Source of the DNA: Levilactobacillus fuyuanensis
GTDB taxonomy: Bacteria > Bacillota > Bacilli > Lactobacillales > Lactobacillaceae
Direction of reading: 5' to 3'
DNA length: 64,000 bases
NCBI RefSeq assembly: GCF_003946395.1
Contig: NZ_RHNZ01000005.1
Coordinates: 1-64,000, forward strand
In this document: positions 1 to 8,467 of the stretch, piece by piece
Position numbering within the stretch: position 1 is the stretch's first letter
How the letters are laid out: every line of letters starts with the position of its first letter
Program-made: the position numbers and the translations under genes
Notes under the pieces: model-generated
Seen by the model: the letters and a program-made list of their open reading frames with translations, nothing else
Databases searched by the model: none
Told to the model about the DNA's origin: nothing

Positions 1-46
1 GCGCCTTGAGACGCTGGCCAGTAACCCAGGGCTTATAGCCCTCGAG

Positions 47-76
47 AAAACCACCCGTTCAACGGGTGGTTTTTAT
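47..76. terminator. Strong hairpin terminator, usable in both directions
   Basis: The arms AAAACCACCCG and CGGGTGGTTTT pair perfectly around a five-base loop and are followed by T residues on both strands. On the minus strand it would end transcription of the YhgE-like gene. On the plus strand it would end whatever lies left of the window. The 46 bases before it contain a second small GC-rich hairpin (GGGCTTATAGCCC) and no reading frame. Confidence 0.8.
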
Positions 77-94
77 TTGAGGATTTGACGGCAG

Positions 95-130
95 AGTCCT
101 CACTATTGGCTGGAGCTAATAGTGGAGACT
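95..130. repeat. Inverted repeat downstream of the YhgE-like gene
   Basis: The arms AGTCCTCACTATT and AATAGTGGAGACT pair with about two mismatches around a ten-base spacer. No T-run follows on either strand, so it is more likely an RNA 3'-end stem than a terminator in its own right. Confidence 0.45.
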
Positions 131-139
131 TTGGAGAAA

Positions 140-1534
140 CTAATTAGCTAATGGATCGCGTTTGAGTAGCAGATGGAACCTTAGGATGATGAGTAAATTG
201 AAGCCAATAATCATGAGTAGAATCAATCCCCAAGCCGTGTTGGTATCAACATTGGTGGAGATTGCAGAACGAAGCAAGTCAATGAGATAGGTCATGGGTA
301 GCCATGGATTGAGATGCTGTGCTAGGGAACTCACGAGTGCTGTGGGATAGAGACCACCAGAGCTGGCCAATTGGAGAACGAGTACGATTGAAATCAGCCA
401 TGTGCCGAACCCGCCCAAGAGAATTCGGAGGCAAAAGATTAGTGACAGGAAGAGCAGTGATCCTAGGAGAATGGCACAGAATAGAGCCGCCTGAGATTGA
501 ACCTTTAAGTTATTGGCTAAACGTAGCGTACCAAACAAGAGACTACTTTGAATCAGAGCGACACCCCCAATAATAGCGGCTTTACTCCCCCACCAGGTAA
601 TCGCCAGTTGAGGTTTGCGGTGCCATTCGCCAGCATCGTACATTGTGCCAAGCGCGATGCCACCGACGTAGAGACCAATGGCGATGGCAAATGGTGCCAT
701 ACCAGTTCCGTTGTTGGGAACCTTAGCGATGTCATGACTAGTGGACGTGACAGGTTGGGCAATGGCATTGGCGTTCGTAGAGGACGTGTGGTTTGCTTGT
801 AAATGGGTACTTCCGAGACTTAACGCGGTTGCTAAGGTGGAGGCACCCAATTGAATATGATTGAGACCGGCACCTGTGGTAAACAAACCTTTTGTTAAGG
901 GAACGTTGGAAATGGATGTCATTGCGGCTTGTAATCGTTGGTTGCCTTGCTGGAGCTGTTGCGTTCCTTGAACCAACTGCGTGTTTCCTCGTGCGGCATG
1001 ACGCATACCAACGCTAGCGTTGTGAAGCGCTGTGAGTAAAATTTGACTATTCAAACGGATAACGTCACGATTGATTTTGGTGGTGATAGCACTCGCTATG
1101 CCAGTGGTCATCTTAGACACAATGAAATTTTGGCCAGAATTCAAACTGTAGTGTAGTTGCATGCGTTGGGGATGCTGTGTGAGTAGAGTTATTGCGTTAT
1201 GAGAAAAATCAGCTGGAATTGTGACGACGAGGTAGAGCCTGCCAGATTTTAAATGATCATGGGCGGTAGCAGCTGAAAGTTTGTGGAAGTCTAAGTCTTT
1301 AGTATGCTTCAAGTTGGTAGTCAGTCTTTGTCCAATGGCAATTGTTTGGCCGTGGGCGTGGACAGCACGATCGTGGTTGACGATGGCTACTGGAATATCA
1401 TCGGTATGGCCGTAGGTATTCCACATAGATGACAGATAAAGGTAACAGTAGATTGCCGGAATTAAGGCAATCATGACGAGCACCACTAAGCTTATTTTAT
1501 GGCGTAGTAGGTAATGCCATTCACTCATTAACAT
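140..1534 (-). CDS. YhgE/Pip-like multipass membrane protein
   Basis: A 464-residue membrane protein. There is one transmembrane helix near the N-terminus (after MLMSEWHYLLRHK), a long extracytoplasmic region (about residues 45-270) with a Gln-rich coiled-coil-like stretch, and five or so hydrophobic helices at the C-terminus. This is the layout of the YhgE/Pip and ABC-2 permease-like family, whose members act in export or as phage-infection receptors; the exact substrate is unknown. The start at 1534 is chosen because AAGGGGGAG lies seven bases upstream of the ATG, whereas a longer frame has no ribosome site. It is divergent from a TetR gene (1787), the usual partner and likely repressor. 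Family confidence is good, function is low. Confidence 0.75.
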   Translation of the reverse strand: MLMSEWHYLLRHKISLVVLVMIALIPAIYCYLYLSSMWNTYGHTDDIPVAIVNHDRAVHAHGQTIAIGQRLTTNLKHTKDLDFHKLSAATAHDHLKSGRLYLVVTIPADFSHNAITLLTQHPQRMQLHYSLNSGQNFIVSKMTTGIASAITTKINRDVIRLNSQILLTALHNASVGMRHAARGNTQLVQGTQQLQQGNQRLQAAMTSISNVPLTKGLFTTGAGLNHIQLGASTLATALSLGSTHLQANHTSSTNANAIAQPVTSTSHDIAKVPNNGTGMAPFAIAIGLYVGGIALGTMYDAGEWHRKPQLAITWWGSKAAIIGGVALIQSSLLFGTLRLANNLKVQSQAALFCAILLGSLLFLSLIFCLRILLGGFGTWLISIVLVLQLASSGGLYPTALVSSLAQHLNPWLPMTYLIDLLRSAISTNVDTNTAWGLILLMIIGFNLLIILRFHLLLKRDPLAN

Positions 1535-1786
1535 TGAAATCTCCCCCTTATCAACGACCTGTTGATTGAACGTCCTCAGAATACGAAAATGTAAAAGGTA
1601 ATTCAATCGACAGTTTGATGACAGTTGTCGGGAGGCAGCGATCAAAATTACTCTGAAAAGCCAGTAAAGACCAAACTAAGGTTACTCAGATAACTAGCGA
1701 CAGAATCAAGAGTTATGTTGATTGTCGTCGAGGCCAAGAAGTTTTTTAATGGGAGGGTAATCAACAAACTGTTGAGGTGATGGAAA

Positions 1787-2368
1787 ATGGAAACGAGCAC
1801 GAAGCGTTTGGAAACGGAAGTTAAGTTACAACGGGCGTTTATTAAAGTGATGACACGTGTTGGCTTCGAGCGACTGACCGTGCAATTACTGACACGAGAA
1901 GCCCAAATTAATCGTGGAACCTTCTATCTACATTATGTGGATAAGTTCGATCTGTTAGCGCATTATGAAAATGAAATTGTTGCGCAGATTCGGACGATAT
2001 TTAGTCAGTATCCGAAGCCGGTGTTGGGAATAATGGCCGAACCGATGCCGAATGCTTTTGAGCGCTTATTTGCGTATCTCTATCGACAACGAACGCTCGT
2101 CGCTATCCTCTTTCAGAGTCCCGCGTCACAATTGGATCAACAAGTGAAACAGTTGATCATGGAAGTTCTCGGTCCGGTCACGGGGCAGCCTGATAGAGAA
2201 GTCCCAACAGATTTTGCTCAAGAACTCGTGGCGCAGGGCGTCCTCGATTACGTTGTCTATTGGCTGGGCCAACCAGCAATTCTGTCACCTGCTGAGGCTT
2301 ACGCGCTCTTTACCCGAACGCGCCAGTTGTCGCCGCAACAGCTGATGCACGGAACGGCTAATGACTGA
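1787..2368 (+). CDS. TetR-family transcriptional regulator
   Basis: A 193-residue regulator. The N-terminal helix-turn-helix reads LTVQLLTREAQINRGTFYLHY (split here: LTVQLLTREA, then QINRGTFYLHY), a typical TetR recognition segment at about residues 27-47. The rest is an all-helical ligand domain with no recognisable effector signature. GAGGTGA lies upstream of the ATG. The gene is divergent from the YhgE-like membrane protein with a 252-base gap, so it probably represses that gene and itself. The gap holds a 7-base inverted repeat (GTTGATT at 1718 and AATCAAC at 1759) that could be part of an operator; this is weak evidence. Confidence 0.85.
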   Translation: METSTKRLETEVKLQRAFIKVMTRVGFERLTVQLLTREAQINRGTFYLHYVDKFDLLAHYENEIVAQIRTIFSQYPKPVLGIMAEPMPNAFERLFAYLYRQRTLVAILFQSPASQLDQQVKQLIMEVLGPVTGQPDREVPTDFAQELVAQGVLDYVVYWLGQPAILSPAEAYALFTRTRQLSPQQLMHGTAND

Positions 2369-2392
2369 GTGAAAGTTCTGCAGCGTTTCGGT

Positions 2393-2406
2393 TGTAAACG
2401 GTTATG
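2393..2406 (+). promoter_or_regulatory. Putative cre site upstream of ackA
   Basis: TGTAAACGGTTATG matches the cre consensus TGWAANCGNTNWCA at 12 of 14 positions and sits about 55 bases before the ackA start. CcpA activation of ackA through an upstream cre is established in Bacillus subtilis; here it is inferred from position and sequence. Confidence 0.45.
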
Positions 2407-2459
2407 GGGTTCGCTAAACTGTGAGTGTTAAGATATAAATCACGCTTGGGAGGCGGCTC

Positions 2460-3647
2460 ATGGCTAAAGTATTGGCAATTAATGCGGGAAGTTCCACACT
2501 GAAATGGAAACTATTTTCGATGCCTGAGGAGCAAGTGATTGCTTCGGGGATGGTTGACCGGTTAAATTTACCGGGATCGTTGTTTAAAGTTAAACTGGCC
2601 AACGGTGAGAAATTCACGGAAACGCAGGACAACATTACCAATAAATTGGCTGCGGCAATGGTGTTAACACGTTTAAAGTCGTATGGCATCTTGTCGCACC
2701 TGAGCGAAATTACGGGCGTGGGTCACCGGATCGTTGCGGGCGGTGAAGTCTTCAAGGATTCTGCCGTTATCACGCCAACTGTGTTACGGCAAATCAAGGC
2801 ACTCAAGGATTACGCACCGCTGCATAACCCGGTACAAGCTTATTATATTGAAGTGTTTACACAGCTGTTGCCGAGGGCTCAACAAGTGGCGGTCTTTGAT
2901 ACTTCGCTGTATGCGCAGATGCCAGCTGTGAATTATATGTACAGTATTCCCTATGATTACTATGAAAAATTTGGTGCGCGAAAGTATGGGGCTCACGGAA
3001 CCAGCCATCGGTACGTGGCAATGCGAACGGCGGAGTTGTTAGACAAACCATTATCTGACTTGAAACTGATTACGCTCCATTTGGGCTCTGGTTCGTCCAT
3101 CACGGCGTTTGATCATGGTAAGGCTCTGGATACGTCGATGGGCTTTACCCCGCTCGCAGGCGTCATGATGGGGACACGTTCAGGCGACATTGATGCCTCA
3201 CTGGTGGCCTTCTTAGCTGAGAAGTTACAGAAGACAATGCCAGAAATGATTACGATTTTGAACAATAAATCTGGCCTATTGGGTATATCAGAATTGTCGT
3301 CGGATCAACGTGACTTGGAACAAACACAGGCTGACCGACCCAAATCCAAACTAGCTCTCGATATGTTCGTGAGTCGTGTGGTTCAGTACGTGGGGAGCTA
3401 TATTGCTGAGCTGGGTGGTGTAGATGCAATTGTCTTTACTGCAGGATCGGGTGAGAATGGAATCGAAATGCGACAGGCCATTGTGGACAAGTTGGCTTAC
3501 TTTGGTATTACAATTGATCCGACTAAGAACGACTGTCGGGGCAAAGAACGGGTTGTTAGTCCTGAGGGGAGTCCAGTTCAGGTGCTCGTGGTGCCAACGA
3601 ATGAAGAACTTATGATTGTTCGTGATGTTACACGGTTAACAACTTAA
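2460..3647 (+). CDS. ackA: Acetate kinase
   Basis: A 395-residue cytoplasmic acetokinase-family enzyme that converts acetyl phosphate and ADP to acetate and ATP. The N-terminal INAGSSTLKWKLF, the VGHRIVAGGE arginine motif, FDTSLYAQMP, GAHGTSHRYV, the TPLAGVMMGTRSGDIDASL loop and the late FTAGSGENG motif are all present in order. The length equals the usual 395-400 residues. GGAGGCGG lies just before the ATG. In this organism it takes the acetyl phosphate made by the phosphoketolase encoded at 39321, so it is the ATP-yielding end of the heterofermentative route. It is monocistronic, with its own terminator and a possible cre upstream. Confidence 0.96.
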   Translation: MAKVLAINAGSSTLKWKLFSMPEEQVIASGMVDRLNLPGSLFKVKLANGEKFTETQDNITNKLAAAMVLTRLKSYGILSHLSEITGVGHRIVAGGEVFKDSAVITPTVLRQIKALKDYAPLHNPVQAYYIEVFTQLLPRAQQVAVFDTSLYAQMPAVNYMYSIPYDYYEKFGARKYGAHGTSHRYVAMRTAELLDKPLSDLKLITLHLGSGSSITAFDHGKALDTSMGFTPLAGVMMGTRSGDIDASLVAFLAEKLQKTMPEMITILNNKSGLLGISELSSDQRDLEQTQADRPKSKLALDMFVSRVVQYVGSYIAELGGVDAIVFTAGSGENGIEMRQAIVDKLAYFGITIDPTKNDCRGKERVVSPEGSPVQVLVVPTNEELMIVRDVTRLTT

Positions 3648-3654
3648 TAAGTGT

Positions 3655-3679
3655 GAGTCCGCTTAATGGCGGACTTTTT
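3655..3679 (+). terminator. Terminator of ackA
   Basis: The AGTCCGC / GCGGACT stem with a short loop is followed by TTTTTG, directly after the ackA stop codon. Confidence 0.85.
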
Positions 3680-3709
3680 GTATTAGGGTAACGGTTATGG
3701 GTAAAGGAA

Positions 3710-3753
3710 TCCCCGTATCATGACGTGGACTAAGAGCCAAGATGATACGAGGA
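3710..3753. repeat. Inverted repeat in the ackA-exporter gap
   Basis: The arms TCCCCGTATCAT and ATGATACGAGGA pair with one mismatch around a 20-base loop, and TTTTG follows on the plus strand. It may be a backup terminator for ackA or an RNA stem. The rest of the gap (3754-3984) is very AT-rich and I see no gene in it. Confidence 0.5.
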
Positions 3754-3984
3754 TTTTGCCTATGGGATGGCATAGACCCAGCATAACTGATTGCTACCGA
3801 AAATACGACAACAATTTCATTATTCTATTTAGGGGTTTAGATGATCCTAATTTAAATATAAATTGCATAGAAATAGCCGCTTGAACGACAAGTATTATAA
3901 TATCCAAATATAAATAATATTATGAACAATTAACCCTTGCTATCATGCGTAAAAACCCGTATGCTTAGTCTACCAAAACAAGCA

Positions 3985-4020
3985 AAATAAAAACGGAATC
4001 CAACTGTGAGGATTCCGTTC
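3985..4020 (-). terminator. Terminator of the ABC exporter operon
   Basis: Read on the minus strand, AACGGAATCC pairs with GGATTCCGTT around a short loop and is followed by a T-run. It lies about 25 bases past the stop codon of the permease gene. Confidence 0.85.
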
Positions 4021-4042
4021 GCTAATATTGCAGAATTGAAAG

Positions 4043-5683
4043 TTAACTCATGTGTAGATCGCGTCGGCGATAGCCCCACCAACCAAGTAGAATCAGCGCT
4101 AGGCTGAGTGTTAACATCCAGCTGAAGTTGGCCCATTCCACATCGTGGGTTGGGACTTTATTGGTTGGGACTTTATTCATCCAACCGAGCGGGGACAGGT
4201 GCTGCGCCCACTTTGGCAGCTTGAGCATGCCACCCATGTAAATGCTAATGAAGCCGAGTCCCAAGTACAGCCAGTTCAGGGAACGAATCCGTGGCCACCA
4301 ACCAATGATAGTGACGGCAATACCGATAAAGACCAAGATTGCTGGCAATTGTCCCCAGATAGACTGCCAGAATTCAAACATCGTCAAGCCATCTTTAGGA
4401 TGATCAAGCGTTGCATTTCCAACGAAAATCAGGCTACTGATGGCACCAACAAAGGTAACGAGACTACTCAGAATACCAGTGATCACGTAGCTGAAGAAAA
4501 GGCGGGTTCGTGAGAGCGGCCGCGCATATAGGGATTCTAACCAGCCATTCGTTTCATCACTGTAAAGCTTGTAAACGAGCTGAATACCAGGAATAGCGGC
4601 CACCGCGGCCATTAGAACGACTAACGTTGATGTGAAGTTGACTAACATCGCATGATTGGCTTCGTGTAAGACATTGGCACCAAATACCTGTTGCATTGTC
4701 GGATTGGTTTTCAGCATATCACCAACAGTGTTGTAGATACTACCGTAGGTCATACCAAGAACAGCGATACCGATGATCCACCCGATAATAACGTTGTGTT
4801 CGCGCCGCCACAGTAGCGAAGCAGGGTCCCGTAGAAAGCTAGATGCCGTGCGCCGACCTGGTCGTGTTGCCAGAGCACCAGCGTTAAGGTCACGATTCAG
4901 GTTGATACTTGCCGCGAGAAAGAAAAGGATTATGGCGGTGACTAGAGATAAGGCGATGGGTAACCAGTTGAGATGATAGAAGGGTGATATTTTTTCGACC
5001 CAACCAAGTGGTGACCACCAGGTGTAATCGGGATTCTGAACATCGGTCATCATCCGGACGATGTAGGCCAGACCGAACAATCCGTAGGTTAGTCCCGTAG
5101 CACTAGCGGAATGATCGGCGAGCTGTGCGGCGACCAATCCTAGTAGTCCAAAGACGAGACTGACAGCGGCTAGTCCGATTCCCACGGCCCAGTTACCGGC
5201 AGTCGTCATGCCATGCATTCCGGAGAACCCTAAGCCGGCGCCATAGATGACGGCGATAATCGCATTTACGATGATAAGTTCTAAGGCCGCAGCACTCAAT
5301 GGTGCCAGTTGCCCCACAGCTCGTGAGCGAACTAACTCGGTAATGCCTTGATCTTCTTCGCCCCGTGTTGCGTGAATGCCAAGCATAATGTTCATGATGA
5401 TTTGTGCAATTGCCATGAAGACGACCATTTCGGTAGAGAAGATCTGCGCAGTCGATGGATTGTTTGTAAATTTAAATGCCCCCAACAACGCGACCATGGC
5501 AGGACTCTTCAGCGTGTCCTTGATGGCTGCAATCTCATGTTGCGTGCCAAAAATATCGGTAAATTTGTAAGCCACACCCACCATAAGACCAGCGAGAACT
5601 AGAATCCAAATGAGAATCTTAAAGCGGTCACGGCGTAGGGCCAGTCCGGTTAAGCGACCGGTACGGGAAAAATGAGTTGTCAT
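4043..5683 (-). CDS. ABC-2 type exporter permease (two-half, tetronasin/polyketide-exporter type)
   Basis: A 546-residue integral membrane protein with about twelve hydrophobic helices in two similar halves, the second beginning near FLRDPASLLWRREHNVIIGW. This is the organisation of the single-chain permeases that pair with one ATPase in drug and antibiotic exporters. The start at 5683 (MTTHFS) is preferred because AAGGAG lies eight bases upstream; a GTG nine bases earlier has no room for a ribosome site. It follows the ATPase gene with the ATPase stop just upstream, so the two are translationally coupled. It is probably controlled by the divergent TetR gene at 6763. The substrate cannot be told from sequence. 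Confidence 0.85.
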   Translation of the reverse strand: MTTHFSRTGRLTGLALRRDRFKILIWILVLAGLMVGVAYKFTDIFGTQHEIAAIKDTLKSPAMVALLGAFKFTNNPSTAQIFSTEMVVFMAIAQIIMNIMLGIHATRGEEDQGITELVRSRAVGQLAPLSAAALELIIVNAIIAVIYGAGLGFSGMHGMTTAGNWAVGIGLAAVSLVFGLLGLVAAQLADHSASATGLTYGLFGLAYIVRMMTDVQNPDYTWWSPLGWVEKISPFYHLNWLPIALSLVTAIILFFLAASINLNRDLNAGALATRPGRRTASSFLRDPASLLWRREHNVIIGWIIGIAVLGMTYGSIYNTVGDMLKTNPTMQQVFGANVLHEANHAMLVNFTSTLVVLMAAVAAIPGIQLVYKLYSDETNGWLESLYARPLSRTRLFFSYVITGILSSLVTFVGAISSLIFVGNATLDHPKDGLTMFEFWQSIWGQLPAILVFIGIAVTIIGWWPRIRSLNWLYLGLGFISIYMGGMLKLPKWAQHLSPLGWMNKVPTNKVPTHDVEWANFSWMLTLSLALILLGWWGYRRRDLHMS

Positions 5684-5688
5684 CGCCC

Positions 5689-6588
5689 TCACTCCTTTTC
5701 CGTTGTGTAGTAGTGCATGAAGAGATCTTCTAGGGTTGGTGGCGTACTTTGCAGAGCCATGATATGGTGTTCCGTTAAGGCCGCCATGACTGCGGGAAGA
5801 GACTTAGCTTCGACTGAAAATTGCCATTCATTTGGATGCTGTCCGGCTTCAACGTTGTGAACGCCTGCAAGTTGAGTCAAATCAAGTGGTGTCTTCAAGG
5901 TAACGTTGATGACAGTTCGCGTCAGATGCCGCATTTCAGCAAGACTTCCCGTTTCAATGATCGTGCCCTCACGAATGATGGCAATGCGGTCACACATGCG
6001 TTCAACTTCTGAAAGAATGTGACTGGATAGGAGAACAGCCTTACCCTGTTGCTTCAGATTAAGAACGGCCATTTGGAATTGTCGTTCATTCAGCGGATCA
6101 AGGCCGGACGTGGGTTCATCGAAAATGTAAAAGTCTGCGTCCTGGGAAAAGGCGGCAATCAGTGCTACCTTTTGGCGATTTCCTTTGGAGTAAGTCCGGG
6201 CCTTCTTGGTCGGGTCTAAACCAAACTGTTTGATTAGCTCATCAGTTCTAGAGGAATGCTGTGTGCCATTCACCTTTAGCAGGAGGTCAATAATTTCCCC
6301 ACCGGTGAGATTAGGCCAGAGGTAGACGTCTCCAGGAACGTATGCTAAGCGGCGATGAATCGCGACACTGTTCGACCAAACGTCTTGGCCGAAGATTGTG
6401 GCATTTCCGTCGGTTGCCCGGATGAGACCGAGTAAGACCCGAATGGTGGTCGACTTACCAGCACCGTTTGGTCCGATAAAGCCAAATACCTCTCCGGCGT
6501 GGACATCGAAGGTAATATTCTTTAAGGCCTCAAAGTGGCCGAATTTTTTTTGAAGATGATTAATTTGTAAGACTGGTTCGTTCGTCAT
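5689..6588 (-). CDS. ABC exporter ATP-binding protein
   Basis: A 299-residue ATPase of the DRA/CcmA-like drug-export class. Walker A is GPNGAGKST (about residues 38-46), the signature is the degenerate YSKGNRQKVAL, Walker B is FYIFDEPTSGLDP, and the H-loop is LLSSHILSEVE. A roughly 80-residue C-terminal domain of the kind found in ABC-2 exporters ends with LEDLFMHYY. AGGAGG lies about eight bases before the start. It is the first gene of the exporter operon and overlaps the permease ribosome site. It powers the permease encoded at 4043. Confidence 0.93.
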   Translation of the reverse strand: MTNEPVLQINHLQKKFGHFEALKNITFDVHAGEVFGFIGPNGAGKSTTIRVLLGLIRATDGNATIFGQDVWSNSVAIHRRLAYVPGDVYLWPNLTGGEIIDLLLKVNGTQHSSRTDELIKQFGLDPTKKARTYSKGNRQKVALIAAFSQDADFYIFDEPTSGLDPLNERQFQMAVLNLKQQGKAVLLSSHILSEVERMCDRIAIIREGTIIETGSLAEMRHLTRTVINVTLKTPLDLTQLAGVHNVEAGQHPNEWQFSVEAKSLPAVMAALTEHHIMALQSTPPTLEDLFMHYYTTEKE

Positions 6589-6622
6589 ATAAATCCCTCC
6601 TCACGGTTTCTAAATCGCTATC

Positions 6623-6651
6623 ATCGTAAGCCCCCGTCTACTGGAAGTCAA
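6623..6651 (-). promoter_or_regulatory. Promoter of the ABC exporter operon
   Basis: On the minus strand TTGACT (6646-6651) and TACGAT (6623-6628) are separated by 17 bases. The TetR-type palindrome at 6659-6685 lies just upstream of this -35 box. Confidence 0.6.
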
Positions 6652-6658
6652 TAGAAAA

Positions 6659-6685
6659 GTGAACTATTTTTCTAAAATAGTTCAC
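6659..6685. promoter_or_regulatory. Perfect 12-3-12 palindrome, likely TetR operator
   Basis: GTGAACTATTTT, three bases, then AAAATAGTTCAC: a perfect inverted repeat in the divergent promoter region between the exporter operon and the tetR gene. Its size and position fit an operator for the TetR regulator encoded at 6763, controlling both directions. Confidence 0.75.
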
Positions 6686-6762
6686 TAAAATTAAAAACTC
6701 TTCTGAAATGAGGTATGCTAAAATTAACAGCAGTAAATGTTTTAAAAAGGGTGGTGAAAAAT

Positions 6763-7410
6763 GTGGCGACGAATCAACAGCGACGAGAACAGCAGCGACA
6801 AAATATCTTAAAAGCGGCCGGCAAGTTGTTTATGCGGGATGGTTTTAAGGTGACCCACATTAAGGATGTGGCGGCAGAGGCGCAGGTTTCTCAGGTGACT
6901 TTATATAAGTATTTTGATAGCAAGTTAACCTTGGGACATCAAGTCGTCTTGGCACTGATTGAGACCGGATACGCCGACTATCAGCGTATGGTCGATGATC
7001 ATTCACGGTCGTTTCGGGAGTTGATTCAGCTCATGATTACCACGAAGACTACCTATGCTGGTGAGATGAGCGATGACTTTTATCAATTCGTTGCGGATGA
7101 TATGGGCGGCCGATTGGGTAACGATGAGGCGTATCAAGCCTACCAGGATGGTAAACAACGTTTTTGGGACAGCGTTATTTCTCGCGGTCGTGCGGCGGGG
7201 ATGATTGCGCCGTCACTGACCGATAAAGCCCTGATCATGTATTTGGATATGTATGTGCAATACTTTAGCGCACCGACGAGTCATCCACTGGTCGGCAGCG
7301 CCACGGAGTACAAGAAGTATGCGGATCAACTCATGCACTTGTTTTTCTATGGCTTTATTGGCGATCCACCTGCCAATGACGATGAACCCACAAAGGAGCA
7401 GACTAACTGA
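6763..7410 (+). CDS. TetR-family regulator of the ABC exporter
   Basis: A 215-residue regulator with a TetR helix-turn-helix (ILKAAGKLFMRDGF, then IKDVAAEAQVSQVTLYKYFD) at about residues 15-55, followed by a helical ligand-binding domain. The GTG start at 6763 is chosen because GGGTGGTG lies six bases upstream. A longer frame would start at 6715 inside the probable -10 box TATGCT, so it would not be on the transcript. The gene is divergent from the ABC exporter operon with a perfect palindrome between them, so it most likely represses that operon and itself. Its stop codon is immediately followed by the HD hydrolase gene, which should be co-transcribed. Confidence 0.85.
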   Translation: MATNQQRREQQRQNILKAAGKLFMRDGFKVTHIKDVAAEAQVSQVTLYKYFDSKLTLGHQVVLALIETGYADYQRMVDDHSRSFRELIQLMITTKTTYAGEMSDDFYQFVADDMGGRLGNDEAYQAYQDGKQRFWDSVISRGRAAGMIAPSLTDKALIMYLDMYVQYFSAPTSHPLVGSATEYKKYADQLMHLFFYGFIGDPPANDDEPTKEQTN

Positions 7411-7411
7411 T

Positions 7412-8071
7412 ATGACAGAAGTAGAAATTTTAAATGCCGTTAAAGAGTTTTCGCAGGCCAAAATGGGAGATGATGAGACCGGCCACGGTTTCGATCATAT
7501 CCAACGGGTCGTGGGACTAGCAGATCGCTTGGTACAGTACTATCCTGAAGCCAACCGAGTGGTAACGGTGACGGCGGCCTATCTCCACGATGTCATCGAT
7601 GAAAAATTGGTTGCCGATACGGCCCAGGCTAGTCAAGAAGTACGATATTTCTTGGCCCAGCAGGGGTTTACAACCGCTCAAGTCGATATGATCTTCTTGA
7701 TCATGGATAACATGTCTTACCACAAAACGTTAGATGGCACGGCCAAGCCACTACCAATCGAGGGCCAAATCGTTCAGGATGCAGATCGACTAGATGCCAT
7801 TGGTGCTATTGGAATTTCTCGTGCCATCTACTTCGGTGGCCATTTTGGCGAGAAAATTTATGATCCAGACGTTAAGCCCCGGACCGAGATGACGCATGCC
7901 GAATACCGTAATCTAAATAACGAAACCATTATTAATCATTTTTACGAGAAGTTACTCACGCTGAAGGACCTCATGAACACGTCAGCGGCTAAAGATGTTG
8001 CCGAACACCGGCAACAGGTGATGTTAGACTTTTTAGCAGAGTATAAAGCAGAATGGAACGCGGAGGCATAG
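7412..8071 (+). CDS. HD-domain phosphohydrolase (YpgQ/YedJ-like)
   Basis: A 219-residue HD-superfamily protein. The metal-binding residues are visible as HGFDHIQRV near residue 28, AAYLHDVID near residue 60 (the HD pair) and QDADRLDAIG near residue 125. This order matches the YpgQ/YedJ subfamily of small metal-dependent phosphohydrolases, some of which hydrolyse nucleotides; the substrate here is unknown. The start at 7412 follows the tetR stop by one base. AAGGAG lies 13 bases upstream inside the end of tetR, which is somewhat far but supports coupling. It shares the tetR transcript and may have nothing to do with export. Confidence 0.85.
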   Translation: MTEVEILNAVKEFSQAKMGDDETGHGFDHIQRVVGLADRLVQYYPEANRVVTVTAAYLHDVIDEKLVADTAQASQEVRYFLAQQGFTTAQVDMIFLIMDNMSYHKTLDGTAKPLPIEGQIVQDADRLDAIGAIGISRAIYFGGHFGEKIYDPDVKPRTEMTHAEYRNLNNETIINHFYEKLLTLKDLMNTSAAKDVAEHRQQVMLDFLAEYKAEWNAEA

Positions 8072-8085
8072 GCTTTCGCGTTTTT
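8057..8085 (+). terminator. Terminator overlapping the HD-hydrolase stop codon
   Basis: AACGCG and CGCGTT pair across a loop that contains the end of the gene, and TTTTTA follows. The stem is only six bases plus two inner pairs, so efficiency may be moderate. Confidence 0.55.
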
Positions 8086-8111
8086 ATTTGCCGGGAAGTC
8101 AAAGTTAGGGA

Positions 8112-8140
8112 TTTAAAGATTCTATAGCAAGTGATATACT
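8112..8140 (+). promoter_or_regulatory. Putative distal promoter P1 of uxuB
   Basis: TTTAAA (8112-8117) and TATACT (8135-8140) are 17 bases apart. A LacI-type palindrome lies just downstream at 8154. The transcript would have a leader of over 300 bases before uxuB. Confidence 0.4.
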
Positions 8141-8153
8141 ATGACTGTACGCA

Positions 8154-8169
8154 ATGTTCACGTTAACAT
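8154..8169. promoter_or_regulatory. Putative LacI-family operator, uxuB region
   Basis: ATGTTCACGTTAACAT is a near-perfect 16-base palindrome with the central CG typical of LacI-family operators. Related sequences occur at 23744, 28168, 28303 and 34701. It lies just after the predicted start point of P1. Confidence 0.6.
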
Positions 8170-8186
8170 TTTGATGAGGATTGAAT

Positions 8187-8200
8187 TGGTAGCGCTAACT
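8187..8200 (+). promoter_or_regulatory. Weak cre-like site
   Basis: TGGTAGCGCTAACT matches 11 of 14 cre positions and has the palindromic AGCGCT core. A second, weaker AGCGCT core lies at 8393-8406 near promoter P2. Confidence 0.3.
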
Positions 8201-8329
8201 TAAACGCGTACATAACTAATGTACTAGATATTTTCGTGCCAAAGAAATATTTTCAAGACGTAAACTTTACAATTTTTCTTGAAGATGCGGTGTAATAAGG
8301 TTAAACCCACTTTAGTTAAATTGAAATAG

Positions 8330-8357
8330 TTGACAATTCCTGAGAATATTGTATTAT
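8330..8357 (+). promoter_or_regulatory. Main promoter P2 of uxuB
   Basis: TTGACA (8330-8335) and TATTAT (8352-8357) with a 16-base spacer. The GntR-type operator at 8378 falls about 14 bases past the expected start point, a position suited to blocking. Confidence 0.7.
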
Positions 8358-8377
8358 GAAATCGGTTACACTGTCAT

Positions 8378-8391
8378 ACTAGTATATTAGT
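8378..8391. promoter_or_regulatory. Putative GntR operator upstream of uxuB
   Basis: ACTAGTATATTAGT is an almost palindromic 14-mer. Variants recur at 14580, 15960 and 22888, each in a promoter region of this catabolic island, one of them in front of the FadR-type gntR gene itself. Confidence 0.6.
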
Positions 8392-8467
8392 TGGACAGCG
8401 CTGATGGGTTCGACCATTAGTTGAATTTGACAGTTCGAGACTTTGACAAATGAAAGGGCGGTTTCAG

